Program-made: the position numbers and the translations under genes
From: Flavobacteriales bacterium
GTDB lineage: Bacteria; Bacteroidota; Bacteroidia; Flavobacteriales_C; GCA-002722245
DNA length: 64,000 bases
NCBI GenBank assembly: GCA_023251095.1
Contig: JAHEZL010000006.1
Coordinates: forward strand, 82,303 to 146,302
Direction: 5' to 3'
Shown: one piece after another, positions 26,557-35,076 of the stretch
Position numbering within the stretch: the first letter of the stretch is position 1
How the letters are laid out: each line of letters begins with the position of its first letter
The notes under the pieces: generated by a model
Seen by the model: the letters and a program-made list of their open reading frames with translations, nothing else
What the model was told of the DNA's origin: nothing
Database searches by the model: none

Positions 26557-26943
26557 ATGACAATTTACGTTGGAAATCTCAGCTACCAAGCGAGCGAACA
26601 AGATTTAACGAATCTCTTTTCAGAATACGGAGAAGTAAAATCAGTGAAACTTATCACAGACAAATTCACAGGAAGATCAAAAGGTTTTGCTTTTGTTGAA
26701 ATGGCAGACGAAGCTGCTGCTAGCCAGGCAATTGACGCTCTTGACAAAACTGAATTTCAAACAAGAACTTTAACAGTAAACAAAGCTCAGCCAAAAACTG
26801 AAGGTGACAGACCTCGTGGCGGCGGCGGCGGTGGATTTAATCGCGGCGGCGGCGGCGGTGGTGACAGAAGAGGCGGTGGAGACAGAGGTGGATACGGCGG
26901 CGGCGGCGGCGGAAGAGACCGTGGAGACAGAGGTGGATATTAA
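26557..26943 (+). CDS. Single-RRM RNA-binding protein with glycine-rich tail
   Basis: The 128-residue protein has one RNA recognition motif (about residues 2-80) with RNP-2 IYVGNL and RNP-1 GRSKGFAFVEM. A glycine/arginine-rich tail follows (about 86-128, RGG-like repeats such as GGGGGDRRGG). Such proteins are frequent in Bacteroidota and cyanobacteria and often rise in the cold; they are thought to act as RNA chaperones. The long leader is compatible with post-transcriptional control. A strong terminator follows the stop within 25 nt. Confidence 0.95.
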   Translation: MTIYVGNLSYQASEQDLTNLFSEYGEVKSVKLITDKFTGRSKGFAFVEMADEAAASQAIDALDKTEFQTRTLTVNKAQPKTEGDRPRGGGGGGFNRGGGGGGDRRGGGDRGGYGGGGGGRDRGDRGGY

Positions 26944-26963
26944 TCTTTAGGATTATACATATA

Positions 26964-26995
26964 AAGAAAGCCGTTTCGAAAGAGACGGCTTTCTT
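26964..26995 (+). terminator. Rho-independent terminator of the RRM gene
   Basis: Arms AAGAAAGCCGTTTC (26964-26977) and GAGACGGCTTTCTT (26982-26995) form a 14-bp stem with one G-U pair and a GAAA tetraloop, followed by CTTGTTTTA. Confidence 0.9.
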
Positions 26996-27009
26996 CTTGT
27001 TTTATCCCC

Positions 27010-27160
27010 AGTACGTCATTACCCCCCTAAGTCATTGCGAAATTTTTGTACTCAAAAATGAAGCAACCTCATCATCATTTTTAGTTACTTACCCATTATA
27101 AGTTTGCTTCATTTTTGAGTACAAAAATTTCGCAATGACTTAGGGGGGGAATGACGCACT
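27010..27160. repeat. Full palindromic copy of the TCATTGCGAAATTTTTGT repeat
   Basis: Arms at 27010-27066 and 27104-27160 are inverted copies identical at 55 of 57 positions, with a 37-nt centre. Each arm contains GTCATTGCGAAATTTTTGTA and, towards the outer end, a run of C (or G) flanked by a second GTCATT. The unit fills the gap between the RRM terminator and the desaturase terminator. It is non-coding and resembles a miniature repeat or paired REP-type unit. Related copies are at 5875-5914 and 63811-63920. Confidence 0.95.
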
Positions 27161-27183
27161 GAATGATGGTAGTAGAAATAAAC

Positions 27184-27215
27184 AAAAAAAGGTCGCACAA
27201 TGTGCGACCTTTTTT
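27184..27215. terminator. Bidirectional terminator
   Basis: GGTCGCACA (27191-27199) and TGTGCGACC (27201-27209) form a GC-rich stem flanked by seven A upstream and six T downstream, so it can stop transcription in either direction. It lies 19 nt beyond the desaturase stop on the minus strand. Confidence 0.9.
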
Positions 27216-27234
27216 AATTCTATCATTCAGCTAT

Positions 27235-28314
27235 TTACGCTGCCTGTCCTGTCTGCTTCAAATAAATCATATGCGATTTAAAAGCGCCCCACATGGTTGG
27301 AAAAGTTCTGTATGCTACACCATATTCATCGCAAGTCTTCTGAACTATCTTACGGATTTCAGGATAATGCACGTGACTGATCTTAGGAAATAAATGGTGA
27401 ATCACCTGAAAATTTAAGCCTCCTAAAAGCCAGGTTAAAAACCTGCTGTTTGGCGCAAAGTCAACCGTAGTATTCAATTGATATACCGCCCACTCCGCTT
27501 CAACTACTGTTAAACCTTTAGTATCGGGAGCGAAGAAATGAGCATCTTCAACAATATGAGCCAACTGGAACACTACCGAAATAACAACTCCTCCGGTGAA
27601 AAGCAAAATTGAATATCCAATAATGAATTTTGTGAAACCAAGGAAGGCAATAGGAATAATAACAGACAAGGTGAAATTAACAACTTTAGAAACCCAAAAA
27701 ATAATGTGCTCATGAGTTTTCATTTTGCGCAATGGAACATTTTCCGACACCTGGCCGGTGAAATATTTATAGTAGTCGGTATAAAAAACCCAATATCCGT
27801 ACAAAAAGCCATATAAAAACAAACCGTAAATATGCTGAAAGCGATGCATTGGAAGCTTTGGTTGATCCTTATGCATTCTAAGCATTGAACCCGCATCAAT
27901 ATCATCGTCATGTCCTTCAATATTGGTATAAGTATGATGTGCAATGTTGTGTTTTTGCTTCCACATAAAAACACTGCCTCCTAATATATTTAAGGAGTGC
28001 CCCATAACTTCATTGATCCATTTATATTTTGAATAACTTCCATGAGCACCGTCGTGCATCACATTAAAGCCAATGGCAGCTACATTCACCCCCATCAACA
28101 TACATAAAAACACATTCACCCATACATTAGAAAACATTTCTGTTACTAATGCTACATACAAAAAGACAATACTGGCAACTAAAATTGCTGTTTTTGAAAA
28201 CAGTTTAAAATTCCCGGTAGGTGCTATTTTGTTTTGTTTGAAGTATGCGTCAACACGCTCACGCAAAGCATTGAAAAAAACCGCGTCTTTATTATTGAAC
28301 TTAACTTTTGCCAT
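27235..28314 (-). CDS. Membrane fatty acid (acyl) desaturase
   Basis: The 359-residue membrane protein has the three histidine boxes of di-iron desaturases: HDGAH (residues 87-91), HNIAHH (122-127) and a late QVIHHLFPKISHVHY. The third box with leading Q resembles front-end (delta-5/6 type) acyl-lipid or acyl-CoA desaturases, but there is no fused cytochrome b5 domain. It introduces a double bond into membrane fatty acids, probably to adjust fluidity. A clean promoter lies just upstream. Regiospecificity cannot be told from the sequence. Confidence 0.9.
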   Translation of the reverse strand: MAKVKFNNKDAVFFNALRERVDAYFKQNKIAPTGNFKLFSKTAILVASIVFLYVALVTEMFSNVWVNVFLCMLMGVNVAAIGFNVMHDGAHGSYSKYKWINEVMGHSLNILGGSVFMWKQKHNIAHHTYTNIEGHDDDIDAGSMLRMHKDQPKLPMHRFQHIYGLFLYGFLYGYWVFYTDYYKYFTGQVSENVPLRKMKTHEHIIFWVSKVVNFTLSVIIPIAFLGFTKFIIGYSILLFTGGVVISVVFQLAHIVEDAHFFAPDTKGLTVVEAEWAVYQLNTTVDFAPNSRFLTWLLGGLNFQVIHHLFPKISHVHYPEIRKIVQKTCDEYGVAYRTFPTMWGAFKSHMIYLKQTGQAA

Positions 28315-28330
28315 TTTTCAAATTTGAATG

Positions 28331-28361
28331 CAAATATAATCAATTACATCCTCCATACAAG
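28331..28361 (-). promoter_or_regulatory. Desaturase promoter
   Basis: On the minus strand, CTTG (plus 28358-28361) is followed after 19 nt by TATATTTG (plus 28331-28338), an exact match to TAnnTTTG at ideal spacing. The implied leader is about 10 nt. Confidence 0.75.
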
Positions 28362-28411
28362 ATACGCTTTCTTTTAGTTATAAACGCGTAGTGGATAACT
28401 CTTCATCATTT

Positions 28412-29377
28412 TTAACACGACCAGGATGACGGCTTTCTGTCCCAGCGGTGCTTTCTTAGAGCAGCAAGTATTTCAGGATTTAACCCCTTATCTATTTGCA
28501 TGTTGTTTTCAACATTCCTGATCTTCCTCATACCGGGTATCATGGTGGATACCGCCGGGTGGTGTTTAATGAACTTTAACGCCATTTCGGGCAAAGTCAT
28601 GCCGGGAGGGACTATTTTCTTCAAGTCCTCCACTCTGTCTATAGTTGGATCGAGATTCTCTTTACAGAAGTAGATGTTTCTCCAATCACCTTTGTCCCAT
28701 TTGGAATCCTTTGTTAAAGTTCCGGTTAATGATCCCTCATCAAAAGGAACACGAGCGATGATGGCGATGCCGTTTTTCTCACAATAAGGGAAAAGCTCAT
28801 CTTCGGGCGACTGGTCGAAAATGTTATAAATCACCTGAATGGAATCAATCAGGCCGGTTTCCATAGCTTTCACACAGTTGGTAGGTTCCCAGCGGTTTAC
28901 GCTGATACCAAAAGCCTGCACCTTACCTTCGCGTTTGAGTTTTTCGATGGCCGATTTCCAATTGTCGGCTTTTGCCCAATCGTCCTCCCACACATGAAAC
29001 TGCTGTAAATCAATGGTTTCAACACCTAAATTCTTTAAGCTCTTTTCAGTGTATTCAACGATATGTTCAATAGGAAAAACATCTATCATATTGGATCCTT
29101 TGATGGGAGGCCACTTTAAATTTTTGGGCGGAATTTTAGTGGCGGTGTATAGTTTTTTCTCGGGATGTCTTTTCAATAAATCCCTCAAGATTGTTTCACT
29201 TTTTCCGGCTCCGTAAGCAAAAGCCGTATCAAAAAAATTACAGCCGAGTTCCACAGATTTATCTAAAGCTATCGCAGTTTCTTTATCGTCACTTTCTGTC
29301 CAGCCCGCCATTCCCCACATGCCGTAGCCCACTTCACTTACTTTCCAGTTCAGTTTTCCAAAATTTCGGTATTGCAT
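28412..29377 (-). CDS. Aldo/keto reductase
   Basis: The 321-residue protein begins MQYRNFGKLNWKVSEVGYG; an upstream in-frame ATG at 29414-29416 would add 13 residues that do not fit the family. Catalytic residues are visible: Asp and Tyr in NFFDTAFAYGAGKSE and Lys in YTATKIPP, with the His in QQFHVWEDDW. The C-terminus has TMIPGMRKIRNVENN, the cofactor-binding region. It reduces aldehydes or ketones with NADPH; the substrate is unknown. No neighbour suggests a pathway. Confidence 0.88.
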   Translation of the reverse strand: MQYRNFGKLNWKVSEVGYGMWGMAGWTESDDKETAIALDKSVELGCNFFDTAFAYGAGKSETILRDLLKRHPEKKLYTATKIPPKNLKWPPIKGSNMIDVFPIEHIVEYTEKSLKNLGVETIDLQQFHVWEDDWAKADNWKSAIEKLKREGKVQAFGISVNRWEPTNCVKAMETGLIDSIQVIYNIFDQSPEDELFPYCEKNGIAIIARVPFDEGSLTGTLTKDSKWDKGDWRNIYFCKENLDPTIDRVEDLKKIVPPGMTLPEMALKFIKHHPAVSTMIPGMRKIRNVENNMQIDKGLNPEILAALRKHRWDRKPSSWSC

Positions 29378-29472
29378 AAAAGATGATTTAGGAGGTATAA
29401 TATAAATGTAGCACAAAAAATCTTTGTCTTATCACACCAATAAAGTAATTTCACAGCTCAATAATTTTTATC

Positions 29473-30546
29473 ATGAAGAAGATTCACAATTTCAGTGCAG
29501 GACCCTGTATTCTTCCAAAAGAAGTAATGCAAAAAGCAGCAGAATCAGTAGTAGAATATAACAACAGCGGCTTGTCTATTATAGAAATGTCGCACCGCAG
29601 CAAGGACTTTGAGTCTATTATGGATAGAAGTCACGCCATAGTTAGAGAACTTTTAAATGTTCCTGAAAATTACGACGTATGCTTTTTACAAGGGGGAGCC
29701 AGCTTGCAATTCATGATGGTTCCCGAAAATCTTTTCCCTGTTGGCGGAAAAGTGGGTTATGTCAATACGGGGGTTTGGGGAACCAAAGCCTTGAAAGAAG
29801 CTCAATTATTCGGCGAAACCATTGAAGTAGCTTCTTCTAAAGACAAAAACTTCAGCTACATTCCGAAAGGATATAACATCCCGAAAGACATAGCTTATCT
29901 ACATCTTACATCCAACAATACTATTTATGGAACGCAATTCAAATCTTTTCCGGAGACGACGGTTCCTTTGGTTTGTGATATGTCTTCCGACATTATGAGC
30001 AAACCTGTTGATGTAAGTAAATTCGATTTGATCTATGCCGGTGCGCAAAAAAACATCGGTCCGGCGGGAGTGGTCGTGGTCATCTCTAAAAAAGGAATTT
30101 TTGGGAAAAGCGGACGAACCATTCCAACCATGCTAGATTACAGAACGCATATCGATAACGGATCCATGTTCAACACGCCTCCGTGTTTTTCTATTTACAC
30201 TTCTTTATTAACTATGGAGTGGATTAAAAATTTAGGCGGACTCAGCGAAATGGAAAAAATAAATGAAGCCAAAGCGAAAATATTGTACGACGAAATCGAC
30301 AGTAATCCTTTATTCACCGGTCCGGCTGCCAAAGAAGACCGCTCATTAATGAACGTTACTTTTGTGATGAAAGATCCTTCTTTAGAACCTGAATTCGCAA
30401 AATTGGCGAAAGAAAGAAACCTCAGCGGTATCGGCGGACACCGAAGCGTTGGAGGTTTTCGTGCATCTATATACAATGCAATGCCTATTGAAAGCGTTCA
30501 GGCTTTAGTTGATGCTATGCGCGATTTCTCTAAAAAATACGCTTAA
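29473..30546 (+). CDS. serC: Phosphoserine aminotransferase
   Basis: The 357-residue PLP enzyme begins IHNFSAGPCILPKEVM and has the Schiff-base lysine in YAGAQKNIGPAG, plus the C-terminal IGGHRSVGGFRASIYNA motif. It transaminates 3-phosphohydroxypyruvate with glutamate to give phosphoserine. Its stop overlaps the start of serA by one base (TAATG), so the two serine-pathway steps are coupled. Confidence 0.97.
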   Translation: MKKIHNFSAGPCILPKEVMQKAAESVVEYNNSGLSIIEMSHRSKDFESIMDRSHAIVRELLNVPENYDVCFLQGGASLQFMMVPENLFPVGGKVGYVNTGVWGTKALKEAQLFGETIEVASSKDKNFSYIPKGYNIPKDIAYLHLTSNNTIYGTQFKSFPETTVPLVCDMSSDIMSKPVDVSKFDLIYAGAQKNIGPAGVVVVISKKGIFGKSGRTIPTMLDYRTHIDNGSMFNTPPCFSIYTSLLTMEWIKNLGGLSEMEKINEAKAKILYDEIDSNPLFTGPAAKEDRSLMNVTFVMKDPSLEPEFAKLAKERNLSGIGGHRSVGGFRASIYNAMPIESVQALVDAMRDFSKKYA

Positions 30547-31484
30547 TGAAAAATATTCTTGTCAACGACTCCTTCCATCCCTGCGGAATTTCTTTGCTGA
30601 AAGCGAAAGGGTTCAACGTGTTTGAAGGATCTTATAACGGACAGGAACTCATTGCTTTCATCAACAGCAAAAACATTAATATTTTATTGGTAAGAAGCGC
30701 CACACAAGTGAACAAACAAGTGATGGACGCCTGTACTTCATTAAAATTTGTCGGTCGCGGAGGAGTTGGAATGGACAACATTGATGAAAAAGCGGCAAAA
30801 AAAAATGGCATCATCACTTTTAATACTCCAGGCGCATCTACTACAGCTGTAGCTGAATTGGTGTTTGCACACTTACTTTCTATTTACCGTTTTGTAAGTA
30901 TCAGCAATGAACTTATTTCCGAAAATCCGGATAATGTAAAACGTCTCAAAAAAGAATTAGCCCACGGACGGGAACTAAAAGGAAAAACCATTGGCGTTTG
31001 GGGAACTGGCCGCATCGGTTGCGAAGTAATGAAAATCGCCATTTCCTTTGGAATGGACGTCATCGCTTACCATCCCACCCATGAAGAAGTTGAGTTTACT
31101 TTAGAGATTTTTGATACTGCTTTGGATTTAAAAATTCCTGTTTCTCCTCTCGATGAATTTTTAGCGCAGGCTGATATTATCACCTTACACATTCCTTTAA
31201 ATGACAAGCCTGTCATTACCAAAGACGTCATTGCTAAAATGAAAAAAGGCGTAACCTTCATCAACACTTCACGCAGTGGAAATATGGATGAAGTCGCTTT
31301 ACTGGAAGCTTTAAATTCAGGTAAAATTGCGCACGCCGCTTTGGATGTGTTTAATGGAAGTCCGGAATTATTGCAACACCCAAACATTTCTCTCACTCCC
31401 CATTTAGGCGCATCAACTGTTGAAGCGCAAGAAAAAATATCAAATGAATTGGCGAAAAAAATAATTGAATTAATGACGAAATAA
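30546..31484 (+). CDS. serA: D-3-phosphoglycerate dehydrogenase, short form
   Basis: The 312-residue protein is a D-2-hydroxyacid dehydrogenase with NAD-binding motif GVWGTGRIG and the catalytic Arg/Glu/His pattern (VRSATQVN, HIPLNDKPVI, TPHLGASTVEAQ). It lacks the C-terminal ACT domain of the long SerA type, so feedback inhibition by serine through ACT is not expected. It supplies 3-phosphohydroxypyruvate to SerC, whose gene overlaps by one base. Confidence 0.93.
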   Translation: MKNILVNDSFHPCGISLLKAKGFNVFEGSYNGQELIAFINSKNINILLVRSATQVNKQVMDACTSLKFVGRGGVGMDNIDEKAAKKNGIITFNTPGASTTAVAELVFAHLLSIYRFVSISNELISENPDNVKRLKKELAHGRELKGKTIGVWGTGRIGCEVMKIAISFGMDVIAYHPTHEEVEFTLEIFDTALDLKIPVSPLDEFLAQADIITLHIPLNDKPVITKDVIAKMKKGVTFINTSRSGNMDEVALLEALNSGKIAHAALDVFNGSPELLQHPNISLTPHLGASTVEAQEKISNELAKKIIELMTK

Positions 31485-31487
31485 TTT

Positions 31488-31553
31488 CCCGCAGATTTCA
31501 CAGATCAACACAGATTTGAAATACTTTCTGTGTTGATCTGTGAAATCTGTGGG
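31488..31553. repeat. Long inverted repeat between serA and uvrB
   Basis: Arms of 27 nt at 31488-31514 and 31527-31553 pair at 26 of 27 positions around a 12-nt loop. The arm contains CAGATTTCACAGATCAACAC. It begins 4 nt after the serA stop and ends 14 nt before the uvrB start. It could terminate or attenuate read-through into uvrB although no T-run follows. From memory, very similar sequences are scattered through other Bacteroidota genomes. Confidence 0.95.
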
Positions 31554-31567
31554 ACACAAAAACAGAA

Positions 31568-33586
31568 ATGGATTTCCAACTCACATCTGAATATAAACCC
31601 ACCGGGGATCAACCGGAAGCCATCCGTCAACTTGTTGAGGGAATCCGCAATGATGTGGAGTTTCAAACCCTGCAAGGCGTTACCGGTTCAGGGAAAACTT
31701 TTACGATGGCCAATGTGATTCAACAATTGCAGCGCCCCACTTTAATTCTCAGTCACAACAAAACTTTAGCAGCACAATTGTACGGCGAATTCAAACAGTT
31801 TTTCCCCAACAATGCCGTAGAATATTTTGTATCCTATTATGATTATTATCAACCGGAAGCTTACTTACCGGTAACCAATACTTACATCGAAAAAGATTTA
31901 TCGATCAACAAGGAAATTGAAAAATTACGCTTGGCCACTTCTTCCATTTTACTATCGGGAAGACGCGATGTAATTGTGGTTTGCTCGGTGTCGTGCATTT
32001 ATGGTATGGGAAATCCTGCCGACTTCACCGAAAATACTTTCACCATAAAAAAGGGAGAAGTTATTGCGCGAAATAAATTGTTAAGAAAGTTTGTCGACAG
32101 TTTATATTCCCGCACCGAAATTGATTTAGAAAGAGGAAAATTTAAAGTGCGCGGTGAGATCATTGATATTTTCCCGGCTTACCTGGATCACGCTTATCGA
32201 ATCAGTTTCTGGGGTGATGAAATTGAAGAAATACATGAGATTGATCCAATTTCGGGACATAAAATAAATGCTGTTTCTGAACTCACCCTCTACCCTGCCA
32301 CCATCTTCGTCACCAACAAAGAGCGCATGAACGGCGCGTTCAATGAAATTCAGGACGATATGATGAAGCAGGTGGAATATTTTAAAGAACAAGGGAAAAA
32401 CATTGAAGCCGAACGCATCAAAGAGCGCGTAGAATACGATTTGGAAATGATGCGTGAATTGGGCTACTGCTCGGGAATTGAAAATTATTCGCGCTACATG
32501 GATGGACGTGTGGCGAACACTCGTCCCTTCTGCTTGATGGATTATTTCCCGAAAGATTTTCTGATGATCATTGATGAAAGTCACGTTACCATTCCGCAAA
32601 TCCGCGCAATGTACGGCGGCGACAGATCACGAAAAACAAATTTGGTAGAGTACGGATTTCGCTTGCCTGCAGCGCTGGATAACCGTCCGCTAAAGTTTGA
32701 AGAATTTGAAACTTTACTCAACAACACTATATATGTTAGTGCAACCCCTGCCGACTTTGAACTTGAAAAATCGGAAGGTGTTATTGTAGAACAAATTATC
32801 CGTCCGACAGGCTTACTCGATCCATTGATTGAAGTTCGTCCAAGCTTGAATCAGGTAGATGATCTTTTAGAAGAAATCGACGAAACCGTAAAAAAAGGAG
32901 AACGTGTTTTGGTGACCACACTCACCAAAAGAATGGCGGAAGAACTAACAAAATATATCGTCAATCTCAATGTTACTTGTCGGTATATTCACTCTGATGT
33001 GGATACCATGGAACGTGTTGAAATCCTGCGCCAGCTGCGCATGGGCGACATCAACGTTCTCGTTGGAGTAAACTTATTGAGAGAAGGTTTAGACTTGCCC
33101 GAAGTTTCTTTAGTGGCTATTTTAGATGCCGACAAAGAAGGCTTCCTCCGCTCGGAAAGATCGCTCACGCAAACCGTTGGTAGAGCCGCCCGTAACGTGA
33201 ATGGAAATGTGATTATGTATGCCGATAAAATCACCGACTCGATGAAAAAAACCATCGATGAAACCAATCGTCGCCGTGCCATACAACTCGCCTATAACGA
33301 GAAACACGGCATCACGCCAAAAGGCATGAGCAAAACGCGCGAAGAAATTATGGGCCATACTTCCGTTCTCGATTTCCAAAACAAAAAAGCTTACGCCGAA
33401 CCAATGCAACCGGCCATAGCTGCTGACCCTATCATTGCTTACATGACTGCTCCTCAACTGGAAAAAGCCATTGCCCAAACTCAAAAAGCAATGGAAAAAT
33501 CTGCGAAAGAACTGGATTTCATGGCCGCTGCGAAATACAGAGATGAGCTTTTTGCGATGAAGGATAAATTGAAAGAGAAGAAATGA
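31568..33586 (+). CDS. uvrB: Excinuclease ABC subunit B
   Basis: The 672-residue protein is full-length UvrB. It has Walker A GVTGSGKT (37-44), the beta-hairpin region YYDYYQPEAYLP near 94, helicase motifs including MIIDESHVT and GVNLLREGLDLPEVSLV, and a C-terminal UVR domain (about 630-665, ending in AAKYRDELFAMK). It verifies DNA damage delivered by UvrA and recruits UvrC in nucleotide excision repair. The next gene starts within its last codons. Confidence 0.97.
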   Translation: MDFQLTSEYKPTGDQPEAIRQLVEGIRNDVEFQTLQGVTGSGKTFTMANVIQQLQRPTLILSHNKTLAAQLYGEFKQFFPNNAVEYFVSYYDYYQPEAYLPVTNTYIEKDLSINKEIEKLRLATSSILLSGRRDVIVVCSVSCIYGMGNPADFTENTFTIKKGEVIARNKLLRKFVDSLYSRTEIDLERGKFKVRGEIIDIFPAYLDHAYRISFWGDEIEEIHEIDPISGHKINAVSELTLYPATIFVTNKERMNGAFNEIQDDMMKQVEYFKEQGKNIEAERIKERVEYDLEMMRELGYCSGIENYSRYMDGRVANTRPFCLMDYFPKDFLMIIDESHVTIPQIRAMYGGDRSRKTNLVEYGFRLPAALDNRPLKFEEFETLLNNTIYVSATPADFELEKSEGVIVEQIIRPTGLLDPLIEVRPSLNQVDDLLEEIDETVKKGERVLVTTLTKRMAEELTKYIVNLNVTCRYIHSDVDTMERVEILRQLRMGDINVLVGVNLLREGLDLPEVSLVAILDADKEGFLRSERSLTQTVGRAARNVNGNVIMYADKITDSMKKTIDETNRRRAIQLAYNEKHGITPKGMSKTREEIMGHTSVLDFQNKKAYAEPMQPAIAADPIIAYMTAPQLEKAIAQTQKAMEKSAKELDFMAAAKYRDELFAMKDKLKEKK

Positions 33587-35070
33587 AATACAGCTCTTAT
33601 ATTTTTGTAGCGCTCTTGCTTGCCCTTTACTTCATTCTCGATTTTCACAACATTTTATTTTTTCGCCCTCAGGGCATTCACTTCATCCGTCAAAGCGACA
33701 GTCTCTCTTTTGTAGCCAATTATTACAAAAACGGATTTCATTTTTTTGAACCGCAGGTTTTTAATTTACAAAGTACTGATGGCAAAGCGGCCTGTGAATT
33801 CCCCATACTTTACTACATCACTGCTTTACTTTACCTCATTTTCAACGAACATGAATTTATCCTGCGCTTGCTAACGCTCAGTATTGCATCAGCGGGATTC
33901 TTATATCTGTTCAAGCTTATACTTCTGTTGCTGAAGGATGTGGTATACGCCTTTGCTTTTACTTTTCTGTTTATCTCCTCAACAGTATTGTTGTATTACA
34001 GCAATAATTTTTTGCCCGATCCAAGCGCGCTTGGCTTTACCTTAATTGGCTGGTATTGCTTTTTCAACTTTTTTAAAAATGGAAAAAACAAAAAATCCTT
34101 ACTCCTATGTTTCATTTTTTTCTCTTTAGCAGCTTTGCTTAAAGTCACTTATTTTATAAATCCCGTTGCAGCAATTTTATCAGTTTTTACTTATGAATTT
34201 TTCAGAAAAAAGGGCTTCAAAAAAGGAGTCATCAAAAACATTTTTCCATTGATTCTTTTTGCTTCATCGCTTACCCTTATATTTTTATGGAACGCCTATG
34301 TTTTATATTACAACCAAATCAATCACGATAATTATTTTTTAGTTCACGCCTTACCCCTATGGGATCTCAGCAAGAATGAATCCGCTGTGGTTTGGGATCA
34401 TATTCTGAACTTCTGGTACTCAAAATATTATTACCAAAGTACTTTTCATGTATTTGCAATGATAATTATTGCGGGAATTTTCTTCATCCGAAAATCGGAA
34501 AAACTGATTCTTATTCCTGCTTTATTTTTAGCTGCGGGAAGCACCTGTTATTTTGTTTTGTTTTTTGCAGCATTTAAATACCACGACTACTACTTTATCA
34601 CTTTGATGCCGTCCATCATATTTATTATCATTAGCACCTTTGTAGCGATAAAAAATAAATTCCCAAAATGGAGCAATCATTACGCAGCTAAATCTCTTGT
34701 GATTTTACTCTGTGTACTCAGCTTAAATTACGCCAAAGAAAAATTGGTACAACGCTACATCAACAATGAAGACCTCCATTCCTCTATTGGAACAAAACTT
34801 GCCGACAGCAGGAAATTCATTGATTCTTTGGTGCCCGAAAACGCGAAAGTCATCATCGTTACCGACCAAACACCAAACGGCGCTTTATACTTCATAAACC
34901 GATCAGGATGGAATATTCGGGATACTTCAGAAAAAAGCAAAGCAGATATTGCCACCTACATTTCTCAGGGAGCTCAATACATTTTGTACACCGACAAAAA
35001 ATATATCGACGATAGTTTTGAAGGGAAAAAAATTGGCGAAGAAAAAGGAATAGTGCTTTACAAATTGTAA
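33583..35070 (+). CDS. GT-C-type membrane glycosyltransferase-like protein
   Basis: The 495-residue protein has roughly 10-12 membrane helices over residues 1-385 and a small soluble C-terminal domain (about 385-495). The first extracytoplasmic loop holds HFIRQSDSLSF, with D39 in the place of the catalytic acid of ArnT/PMT-like GT-C glycosyltransferases, and PDPSALGF follows further on. It probably transfers a sugar from a lipid-linked donor at the periplasmic face; acceptor and sugar are unknown. Its ATG overlaps the uvrB stop by 4 nt, yet there is no functional link to DNA repair that I can see. Confidence 0.7.
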   Translation: MKYSSYIFVALLLALYFILDFHNILFFRPQGIHFIRQSDSLSFVANYYKNGFHFFEPQVFNLQSTDGKAACEFPILYYITALLYLIFNEHEFILRLLTLSIASAGFLYLFKLILLLLKDVVYAFAFTFLFISSTVLLYYSNNFLPDPSALGFTLIGWYCFFNFFKNGKNKKSLLLCFIFFSLAALLKVTYFINPVAAILSVFTYEFFRKKGFKKGVIKNIFPLILFASSLTLIFLWNAYVLYYNQINHDNYFLVHALPLWDLSKNESAVVWDHILNFWYSKYYYQSTFHVFAMIIIAGIFFIRKSEKLILIPALFLAAGSTCYFVLFFAAFKYHDYYFITLMPSIIFIIISTFVAIKNKFPKWSNHYAAKSLVILLCVLSLNYAKEKLVQRYINNEDLHSSIGTKLADSRKFIDSLVPENAKVIIVTDQTPNGALYFINRSGWNIRDTSEKSKADIATYISQGAQYILYTDKKYIDDSFEGKKIGEEKGIVLYKL

Positions 35071-35076
35071 ACGGAA

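Noticed and set aside
26820..26940. GGC-rich short tandem repeats
   Set aside because: They encode the glycine-rich tail of the RRM protein and are explained by its composition.
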